A stretch of DNA of 64,000 bases from Macquaria australasica. Its lineage: Eukaryota; Chordata; Actinopteri; Centrarchiformes; Percichthyidae. The notes below the pieces were generated by a model. It made no database searches. It was not told the origin of the DNA and saw only the letters and a program-made list of their open reading frames with translations. Each line of letters starts with the position of its first letter. Position 1 is the stretch's first letter. The position numbers and the translations under genes are program-made. This document shows positions 14,901-26,112 of the stretch, in pieces. The DNA is taken from contig SEMN01000316.1 of assembly GCA_005408345.1 (NCBI GenBank), positions 62,001 through 126,000 on the forward strand, in the 5' to 3' direction.

Positions 14901-15184
14901 ACTTATCGCACAGACATGAGGGTGGTATCAACCCTCTCATCTAACTCTTGGCCTGATTTGTTTCCATGGCTTTCATTACAAGGGTGTTCGATTGATAAAC
15001 CGGGTCAGTGAACCAGTTTTTATCTCGCCAGCTCATGCGAATGATGGCCTGCAACTCCCGGCTGGAGCAGAAGCTGAATACATGTCTGTGGGTGCAGAAG
15101 GTTCTTATCGGGTTGGTGCTGGTCCTCGTGGTGCTGAACCTGCTGTGTTTCTTCCGGCTGGATACTTCCCGGCAGCCATCCTGA
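1002..15184 (+). CDS. mospd2: Motile sperm domain-containing protein 2, 5' partial, 12 coding exons
   Basis: MOSPD2 is a tail-anchored ER protein that tethers organelles by binding FFAT motifs through its MSP domain (family knowledge). Exons: 1002-1088, 1293-1447, 2825-2885, 3245-3283, 3390-3514, 3761-3934, 8355-8473, 11677-11770, 12226-12322, 13589-13709, 13881-13983, 15032-15184 (stop TGA). All junctions are AG/GT and the phases agree, giving about 441 residues. The first six exons hold most of the CRAL-TRIO (Sec14-like) domain, with HGYDKEGNKLFW, MPWIMNAAWKIVK and EYLPPHMGGTDPFKYSYPP. An acidic linker follows. The MSP domain starts near GPLLDVSPSEELSFGS and includes TTAPEKYRVKP and KVMEHRLRCH. 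The last exon gives one hydrophobic helix (VLIGLVLVLVVLNLLCFF) and a short polar tail, a typical tail anchor. The match to human MOSPD2 is close throughout. About 75 N-terminal residues lie left of the window. Confidence 0.95.
2938..3135. repeat. (AAT)n tract followed by a dispersed-repeat-like segment
   Basis: About nine AAT units run into CTTTATTTATAGAGCAGTTTTC, then a segment resembling the common vertebrate repeat reading 'tttacaaagtgctt'. An A-rich AAATAAAA-type stretch follows to about 3130. It looks like the 3' end of a retroposed or mobile element inside a mospd2 intron. The family was not assigned. Confidence 0.5.
3935..8354. other. Large mospd2 intron, 4.4 kb
   Basis: Begins GTACAT after the exon ending AAAAAG and ends TTTCAG before GTGAATTTC. 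It contains homopolymer A runs near 3985-4030 and otherwise unremarkable AT-rich sequence. I see no exon, RNA gene or recognised transposon in it. Confidence 0.6.
8606..8790. repeat. Degraded SINE-like fragment
   Basis: Contains 'attgctggtttgatgcc' and 'tttgagcaagacatccca', phrases that recall a tRNA-like B box and the body of common fish SINE families. It is heavily diverged. It lies just after a mospd2 exon and directly before a palindromic MITE. Confidence 0.4.
8792..8927. mobile_element. Palindromic MITE (AAGTTGCC.../...CAACTGAGTG family), copy 1
   Basis: The left end CACTAAGTTGCC continues to GTACACCTAGCTAAAACT. The right end AGTTTTAGCTAGGTGTAC continues to CAACTGAGTG. The right end reverse-complemented aligns to the left over about 37 bases, giving long terminal inverted repeats around a short centre. 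It has no coding capacity. This is a widespread fish repeat that I recognise by its ends. Confidence 0.75.
11876..12172 (-). mobile_element. Diverged hAT-like non-autonomous element in a mospd2 intron
   Basis: Segments 'gccaaacattcactggttccagcttctcaaa', 'gactgttagtcag' and 'gatgggcatttt...ctattttctgacat' (with gaps) match, in reverse orientation, the body of the cleaner element at 39279-39599. Its termini are too eroded to read a target duplication. It ends about 50 bp before the exon at 12226. Confidence 0.65.
12930..13430. repeat. Dispersed repeat with 'cgtgaacgcaatatctcaggaa' type core
   Basis: The stretch carries 'ttctcgtgaacgcaata', 'tcaaatttggcacaaac', 'ggtcaaggtcactctgac' and 'gccataactcaagaatt'. 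These phrases are found in a high-copy family of fish and other animals, probably a non-autonomous DNA transposon. It sits in the mospd2 intron between exons 12322 and 13589. Confidence 0.6.
14311..14951. mobile_element. Long-arm palindromic MITE in the last mospd2 intron
   Basis: The left arm begins AAAGGGATAGTTTGACATTC and contains 'ggcagttagcctagc' and 'ataaagactgg'. The right arm, at 14845-14951, is its inverted counterpart, with 'cagtgtttatg' and 'agctgagctaattgcc'. Roughly 100 bases of each arm pair, although they are diverged. The outermost part of the right arm seems to be missing. It ends about 80 bp before the terminal exon. Confidence 0.7.
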
Positions 15185-15455
15185 CCTGCCACAGTTCCCT
15201 CTGCCTGCATGTGTCGACCACAGACACACAGACGGTTCCACCGGGCCCACAGTCGACCACCCGAGGGACAGTCGTCCCCTCCCCTCCTCACAGGCTGCTG
15301 TCATGGAGGGGAGGAGGGCTGTCTTTAGGGACGTGAGTTGTTACTAAATGAAGAAAATGTACTTGTCTCTTTTCAGGCACTTGAGAGTAAATACAACAGA
15401 CATTTTTAATGTGACATCAAATCGTTAATGTATTTTTTAAGACTGATCATGGAAA

Positions 15456-15461
15456 AATAAA
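15456..15461 (+). terminator. mospd2 poly(A) signal (AATAAA)
   Basis: An AATAAA lies 272 bases after the mospd2 stop. A second AATAAA at 15559-15564 is followed by T-rich sequence and may serve as a distal site. Both fit the 3' UTR of mospd2; which one is used is not shown by the sequence. Confidence 0.55.
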
Positions 15462-15564
15462 TGTGTATTTATTGCAAACGTCACAATTTGTAGGGAAAAT
15501 TAGTTATTTTTGTGATCATAATACAATTTTTTATATTGTATAAATCTACAGAATATGAAATAAA

Positions 15565-18915
<3,351 letters not shown>

Positions 18916-21584
18916 TCAGTGCATTAGATCTCTCCCTGGGTCTGATTGGTAGAGAAGATACTGTTTCACTTCTGTGGGAAGGTGAAGGTCGTGTATCCTA
19001 CCCAGTCTCTGCTTGCCCACAGTTTTCCTGATGTGCAGCCGGCACAGCTGCATTAGATGGGACACTCCTGGGCAGGGCATCAGGGGGAGAAGCAGGAGCC
19101 ATGATAGAGAGATGTTTTGATTATTAGCTTATGGAACCAGCCTAATGAAATCCCCAGAGTGAGGAACTAACTTGGTTAGTTTGGGTTGAATACCTCCTGC
19201 TTGTCTCAGCAGCCTCTCCACCAGGCTGTTGGGAGGTGCGAGGTCCAGTGGCCGTTTGCCCTCTGAGTTCCTGAGGGAGCGATCGGCACCGTGGTCGAGC
19301 AGGACAGACACCAACTCAGGGCTGGACAGACGAGCCGCGATGTGCAGCGGCAAGTCACCACACACACTGTTACCAGACACACTGCTGTTCACACTAGCAC
19401 CTGAAGGAGAGCAGAGACTAATGAGGTATGATGTGCTCACATTATATAACTGGTGAGGAGGATCTCTGACAGTTCAGTTAAAGCCTTCCTTCTACTACAG
19501 CAGAGCACCATTTATCCTCTTCATTGCTTACATGAAAGACTTTGGGCCATTTCCCTAGCTAGACTGCATTTACTCAGGTCATGAATATTCAAATCAGTAA
19601 GCCCCCAAAAATGATTTATTTTACTTTAAGTAAAAACACAGCATGAACTTTTCACAGGCAGAACCCCATGTGAAACAGCCAGGGGTGGAAAGTGACATTT
19701 ACACAAGTAGCTACTGTATTAAAGTATAATTTTGAGGTAGTACTTTATAATTGTACTCCACTACATTTCAGAGGTACATTTGTGCTTTTTACTCCACTAC
19801 ATTTATCTGGCAGATTAACATGCAGAACATATGATTGGCTAATTAGGCCTGCATATGATGCTTCTGCACTGATGGTAGGAAGTACTCAGATCCTTTACTT
19901 AAGTAAAGGTAGCATTACTGCAATATAAAAATACTCCATTACAACTAAAAGTACTGCATTGCAAATATCACTTCAGTAAATGTATGTGAGTGTTATCAGC
20001 AAAATGTACTTAAAGTATTACAAGTAAAAGTACTCATAATGCAGACGAATGGCCCCTGTGAGTGTTATTCTATTATATATAATATTATTAGATTATTATT
20101 ACTGATGCACTAATGTGTAAGTAGCATGCAGCTGTGGTGGATGGACAAGGTGCAGCTAATTTTAACTATTTCACATACTGTCGGATAGTTTTTGCATCAT
20201 ATTTTATAATCTTGTCATATGTTTTGTGCGTAAACTCTTAATCTGTAAAGAAACTAATAACTATAGCTCTCAAATAAATGTAGTGCAGTAAAAAGTACAG
20301 CATATTTACTATGTAGTATATTTTCCTCTGAATTATAGTGAAGTAGGACCTCAAATTTGTACCTAAGTACAGTACTTGAGTAAATGTACTTAGTTACATT
20401 CCACTACTGTGCTTTTATATAAATTAAACCAACAGTTTATAATGTAGTATTGCTGCATACACATCTATTACTAAAACTATATAACACTACTTTTACTTGA
20501 GTGAATGATCTGAGTACTTGTTCCACCACTGCAAACAAGTTGTCATTGTTTTGAATAGCAATATAATTGAGCCCTTGTGTTTTACTGACATTGGCTTTAC
20601 TTCCTCATTGTTTGTGGTTTCACAGACGCCACTGCTGTGTGTGTAAAGATACTTTCGCAATAATAATTGCAAAATTAACTGACTGTTTTGCTTTTCTTCT
20701 GACCCTATTAAAAGCCAATATGTAGAACTGTATTGAAGCGGTAACCCCTCCCTTTGCCACAACTGAGCTTAGCCTCCTCAACCTAAAAGACTAACACATT
20801 TAATGGAGAGGTTCAAAGGTAAAACTAAAGGCCTTCTTACCAAGTTGAAGCAGTTTCCTCACAGTACTTAGATGCTGATTGGAGCAGGCAACGTGGAGAG
20901 GGACACCTGATTGGTCGATATACTGATCCACATCTGCACCATACTGAACGAGAGGTCCCATGCACTCTGTGTGACCTAGACAGAGTTACCAGATTCATCA
21001 CATTGAGATGTGATGTACTTGAAAGGGAGTGCTTTGAAATCTGCTTGCTCTTTGCAAGAATATGCAATCGTTTTCCTTTGTAGGCTGCAACAACACAGAC
21101 TATTTTTTTTAATACATTATACATTTCTCTGTGCTTTTTTGACATTTTGGCACTCTCTGCGCATTTTCTAGTGACTGACTGAACGGATTCAGCACAGATT
21201 ATCCGTGCATATGCAGTGGAATGCGACCTCCAACCTTTTGCTGCAGCCCTGTGAATTGGAGAGCTGGTCTGGCTGGTCCCTTGGGGAGTCGCTCCATGTT
21301 GAAGGAGCAGCGATACGCAGGTCACATGGCCCCGGGCGCAAGCTTCTGACAGGGGAGTTTGTCCATCCACTGTTGAACTGTTTACCTGTAAGTATATTTT
21401 TGTGACAATTCACCATTCCCTACAAAAAATATTTGAATTAAAAGCCAGAATAATAAACAAATCAGGGAAATGAAATCATATTTTTATAGTGAGCACATCA
21501 TGTTGGCAAGTGTCAGTAAAATGATGATAATTTAAGAAGTAATAATGAGATGTTATGAACCTTTAATGTAGAAAAAATCCTTTG

Positions 21585-21650
<66 letters not shown>

Positions 21651-22732
21651 GCGTTTACTGCAGATCTGCTATCAAACATGCAGTGCATTATGGTGGTTTG
21701 ACAAGTCAGACTTTGTATCTGCAGATTTAGGTTTGTTAATGTGTTATTGTGCATGCATGGATGTGCCTGCATGCTTGTTTGTACGTGCGTTTGGTTAATT
21801 TCTTATGCACATGCACTGACACAAAGTTAAACCCAGCAATAATTGATACGGTTGCCTCCTAACTAGACTAGAGCAGGATTTAGGGAGTTCCTCACAAAGA
21901 CACACTCAAAACATACTGTCTTGATTTTGGGTCGTCTTGAATTTAGCTGTATTCACACACACAAAAAAAGAAAACATAACCACCAGACGATGATGCCTTA
22001 CTGACATGTGCCCCATTTTTCATCAGAAGCTCGGCACAAGCCACGTTGCCTTGCATACATGCACCATGGAGGGGAGAAACCTGGTCCAGAGTGCTCAGAT
22101 TTACACATGTACCCTGTAAACAACACACAGTAGATAGATATAGATTGGAATACTGTAGATGCACATTAGGAGTTTTGCTCCAAAATAAACTATCTATAAC
22201 AAAATGACATACAAGTCCAGAGTCAGAGATGTTGATGTACTAAATATTTCATATTTCAGTAAAGAACACATGGGTTTTTTCACAAGTATGATGATTTTCA
22301 GACAGCAAAACTTTTCCCAAATTCATAAATTGCAAGTTATAACGATCTCTTCGTGCAGTATAGAATTCCCTTAACGAAATCTTCAACATCCCATTGAACT
22401 TTACCTGAGCAATGAGTCTTTGCAGAGCGAGGGCACGTCCATTAAAGGCAGCATCGTGAATTGGAGACCAGTCTGATTCAACATCTAGGTGTAGACATTA
22501 AAAACAACAGTCGCTCACAACTTACTCAGTGTCATACTTGGCATTAACATAAAAAGATGCATTATAATGACATGGTGAAACTTTCTGTGTAAAGCAGTAA
22601 ATCTACTCCAGCTGCAGTGTGAGCATATACTGCCAGCAGCTACTCACCACTCATCAAAGGGTTCGAGAAAAAAACAACAGTTCCACTTTGACATGTAGTG
22701 TCTCGCTGAGTCTCTTTGTGTCCAGCAGACAT
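18916..22732 (-). CDS. asb9: Ankyrin repeat and SOCS box protein 9, 7 coding exons
   Basis: ASB proteins are substrate receptors of Elongin B/C-Cullin 5 ubiquitin ligases; ankyrin repeats hold the substrate and the SOCS box recruits the ligase (family knowledge). Exons in coding order: 22732-22648, 22484-22405, 22113-22006, 21385-21235, 20975-20841, 19400-19194, 19067-18916; total 918 nt, 305 aa, phases consistent. An in-frame TGA two codons before the ATG supports the start. N-terminal SNPLMSDVESDWSPIHDAA closely matches human ASB9. Ankyrin units include SPLHGACMQGNVACAELLMKNGAH, TPLSEACARGHVTCVSLLLQHGA and LPLHIAARLSSPELVSVLLDHGAD. The SOCS box is the last exon: BC-box L260-x3-C264 in HLMQLCRLHIRK, then HDLHLPTEVKQYLL in the Cul5-box position, where the second proline is absent as in human ASB9. 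ASB11 is the nearest alternative; the N-terminus favours ASB9. Confidence 0.93.
19680..20531 (+). mobile_element. hAT-like MITE (outer copy), interrupted by an inverted copy of itself
   Basis: The left end CAGGGGTGGAAAGTGACATT runs to about 19866 and the right end at 20410-20531 closes with GTACTTGTTCCACCACTG. This is the 'ccaccactg'-ended family with 'tactccactacattt' motifs that is abundant in perciform fish. The two halves are separated by the inner copy at 19867-20409. It lies in the asb9 intron between exons 5 and 6. Confidence 0.75.
19867..20409 (-). mobile_element. hAT-like MITE (inner copy), inverted insertion
   Basis: It starts CACTGATGGTAGGAAGTACTC and ends TTAGTTACATTCCACTACTG, the reverse order of the outer copy's family ends. 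The internal part carries 'aaaatactccattac', 'cagcaaaatgtac' and 'aatggcccctgtgagtgtta'. The 8 bp before it (TGCTTCTG) and after it (TGCTTTTA) match at 6 of 8 positions, as expected of a decayed hAT target duplication. Confidence 0.75.
21586..21648. repeat. (AT)n microsatellite
   Basis: An alternating TA run in the asb9 intron between the exons at 21235-21385 and 22006-22113, flanked by TTTGAT and ACCGCG. Confidence 0.95.
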
Positions 22733-23487
22733 ACTTCACAGTGGCGTTCCAAAAGCTGTTTTATTGTTTTGCCTCATAGGTTCTTGCAATAGAGGCTGGA
22801 CTGTGTCCAACTCGGAGTCAAAACACGTCTGAAATGCGTTTGGTCTGATCTGTTTTCAGTGTGTTTGCGGCAGGTCTTGGTGCTGTGATGTCATTTCCTC
22901 TCAGACAAAGTATTTGTCATGCAGGAAACAGGCTGGTTGAGTGTAGCGGTTGGGTCTCAACCAATGAAGGTGCAGAGGGAGCGGGAGAGGGGCCTGTTGA
23001 GCAGGTCTGTAATTTGTGTGTAATTTGACACTACATCCACACCCATCCTCTCCAGCAGGAGATGGGCGGTGTTGAGGGAGGACATTGGTTGAGGATGAGT
23101 ACCTAACTACCCTAACTTTATAAAGTTAAGGGAAATGACTCAGTCTACATGTATCAAGTTCTGGTCCACTGTAAAGGTATTATGTATTATTGGTTTAAAA
23201 AGTTCCTACATTAGATAAATCATCTGTTTATATTTCTTCCCATTGTGCCTGATTTAGGACAACACAGCAGTAATGTTTCTATTGATAAACCCTTTTTAGG
23301 TGATTCTTCAGTTGTATGTCCTTGGCTAGATTTTCATCATAAATAAATGTTAATTTATAAAGAGCAGTTGCTATACTATATATATATTATTTGATAAAAG
23401 CAGCTCTAAACTTTTTTTAAGGTGCATCAGCAATGATATCGACATGGCTGCCACTGCGGAGATGTCACATTTTTATTTCCAGAAATT

Positions 23488-23762
23488 TAAAGTCCCCCTC
23501 CAGTCAAAAATGTGTTTTGCTTATTGTTGCTTCAATTGGATGTTAGAGCTTCACTGTGAAGAATGATGTTTGTGGAGTTGTGACACTAGAAGGCTGTTTT
23601 CACATTCATCTGCTGAAGGGGGAGTTTGATTTAAAATGATTTGGTGACATCACTACTAGTTCGGAGCCAATCATGGTCCAATATGTAACTTACAAGTGTG
23701 ATGTGGAAACTTTAAAACCTCTTTACAGTGAAGTAAATGATGTTCAGTAAATCGTGTAGTAA
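23488..23762. repeat. Probable dispersed repeat
   Basis: The segment from 'agtccccctccagtcaaaaatg' through 'cactagaaggctgttttc' and 'ggtgacatcac' resembles a high-copy percomorph repeat that I recall only by its phrasing. No terminal repeats could be set. Confidence 0.4.
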
Positions 23763-25941
23763 CACCTTAATGACAAAAAATTTTTTTTTACATTTTGTGA
23801 TGGTAATGGCTTAAACTGAGATAACAGTGAAGAAAAAAAAACATTAAAATATCAGCAAAAGACAAGTCAAAAGTGATCTTAATTAGAGAATCACATGGCT
23901 TGCTTTATAAAAACCAGGAAATCTACTTACTTTTCAGACTTGAATGTGGATGGGTGGCCTAATAATCAGACAGATCCTCCTTAAAGCCAAAAGGCAGCCC
24001 CCATCTTAACAAGAATCTGCTCTGCTTCAGTGTCCTTGAGTAAACCACTGACTCCCTAGCAGCTCTGGCAATAAGCTAACCTGACCTCTGACTTCAGTGA
24101 AAGGGAACAACTTACAGAGTTCAGTGGAGTTCCCACACAACATCTGTATCTTGATAATGCAATGACTCCAGTTTAACTTGAAGCTAACAGCTGTGTTATG
24201 GGACACATCCTGTGATTATCGATTTAGGCTAGTGGTAGTGCTTCATGTGTACTGCAATAATGTGTAACGGTAGTAAATAAATCTTTTCACACACAGCTAT
24301 TCCCAAATGTACAGTTCCAGCGATGTATATTGTGTTTTGAGAGCTACAGTCACATTGTATGCACACCAGCAGAGGGCAGCAGCAGAGAGCGGACGTTTAA
24401 ACAGCAAGTCCATACTGACTGTATTCCTCAGGGAGTTGTTAATCCCTGGCAGCAGGCTACAAGCTTGCCATACAATTGACTTTTTGCCTTGTCAGAGAAG
24501 GTGCATATGGATTAGAATGCCATTGTACAAACTCAATGAATGCTCTCTCTGTTGTACTGAATAATGAAAGCCCTTGATGCTTTGTTTCCCAAATAAATCT
24601 GCTTCAAATGTCCACCCGTTTTCTCAGATCTCTGTCCAAGCAGCAGCTGCCATGACCTCTCCTGTATCTGGACGTGGTGAACGTCAGCTGCATACATATT
24701 GGGGGAGGGGGGAGGGGTATTATTTCAAGTATGTAAGTATGGTACTGTGCATAATTAATTCTTAGGCTTCCCATTTCTGTTTATGCACAAAGCATTTAGT
24801 TACTAAATTAAATTAGATTTACTGTTCATGTGCAAATCAATTCTTTTCTAAGACTGGTGCAACAAACTTTGCATGCTTTCTGGATCAAAACTCTGAATCA
24901 GTGCATAACATGGGATATTTTATGCTGTTATCCATGTGAAAAACTATACCGAATCCTGTTATCACAAACACATGACCCACAAATAGCGGTGGTAGATATA
25001 GGGGTCATCAGGCAGCACCATTCACGGCTCACCACGTCTTAAGTCCACATATGCCACCGGGGTTATCAGGTGGGTCTCCCACTGCTGATGTTTGGCCCAC
25101 CTCAGCTCCAGAGGGCTCAACATTAATGTTATGGTATTCAAGATTACAACCACACACAGTGAGGCTAATGGGATGGATGGGTGGCCTTTAACTGGCCCGC
25201 ACATCAGCTAAGAAACAGAACTGTGTCAATAATTATAGGCTTAAGTAATGGAAGACCCATCTGGTTCAGGCCTTCCAGCTTTAAGAGATCAAATGTGCAT
25301 CATGGTGTGCTTGAGCTACTTCGCTGTTTCTCCGATGGTGTGACCATGGTTTGACCTTCAGCAGCCAAAACCAGCAGGTAAAAAGTGACATGAGCACATT
25401 TAGATTATAATTTCCAAATTTTTAAATGATTTTTGTTGATAACGACTTAATAGTTAGTTTAAAAAACAACAACAACTAATTTCTGATTTGTATCTATGTG
25501 ATGTCTTTACGCACTTTGTGTTTTTATCTGGTGTGTCCGTTTTCTGCTGCACAACCAATTTCCCTTTAGTGACAAATTAAGTGATTCATTTATTGATTGA
25601 CTGATGGTGTTGCTATAATAAAATACAGTATACAGTGTCCACACTTACAGAGCTGCATATTCTATATATTAAATATGTATTATCTCTTGATTTCATGTTA
25701 TCATTATTATGATTTGTGATATGTGTAGGTTATTGTCTTCCATCTGTATGTAGCTATTATAATTTTATTTGAGTGTATTTCATCAGAGGCATTTTACAGG
25801 CAAACGCTGTAGATTAATAAACGAATCAAAATGTACAGCAGCCTGCTAAATTTAAGACCTAAATCACTCTATCACACAACAGTCCTTTGTCGGTTTCTTC
25901 TATTGTGGCACAGTTAAGCTACAACTGCAGGGATTAAATGG

Positions 25942-25951
25942 AAGCACATGA
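25942..25951 (-). promoter_or_regulatory. M-box, putative MITF site upstream of gpr143
   Basis: The minus strand reads TCATGTGCTT, containing the TCATGTGCT part of the M-box consensus AGTCATGTGCT bound by MITF/TFE factors. It lies about 160 bases before the gpr143 ATG. MITF is known to control the mammalian Oa1/GPR143 gene, so position and motif agree; use in this fish is inference. Confidence 0.55.
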
Positions 25952-26055
25952 TGATTCAACCCCGTGATTTCTCAGAGAGTTGGGCTGTGTGCGACCCAAT
26001 CATTTCCTCTCCTTTTCTTGTCTTTTTCTTCTTTCTCCTCACACCGTAGCCCACT

Positions 26056-26059
<4 letters not shown>

Positions 26060-26099
<40 letters not shown>

Positions 26100-26103
26100 T
26101 CTC
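26060..26103. repeat. (CT)n tract just before the gpr143 start codon
   Basis: A nearly pure CT run ends about 10 bases before the ATG at 26113. It would lie in the 5' leader or core promoter of gpr143, where such pyrimidine tracts can bear start sites. Its role is not known. Confidence 0.85.
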
Positions 26104-26112
26104 CGGTCCGTC

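Larger units (their letters stand above)
22733..26112. other. Intergenic region between divergent asb9 and gpr143
   Basis: It holds the 5' flanks of both genes, which point away from each other. I see no open coding exon. It contains a possible dispersed repeat at 23488-23762, a weak SINE-like fragment near 23980-24115 ('gtgtccttgagtaaaccactg'), an M-box close to gpr143 and a CT tract before its ATG. Confidence 0.55.

Noticed and set aside
14941..15336. Overlapping frames of more than 110 codons on both strands around the last mospd2 exon
   Set aside because: They are shadows of the true exon at 15032-15184, whose own frame gives the MOSPD2 membrane anchor and stop.
26057..26103. CRISPR-like or tandem array
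   Set aside because: It is a dinucleotide repeat. No direct repeats with spacers exist in the window, and the genome is eukaryotic.
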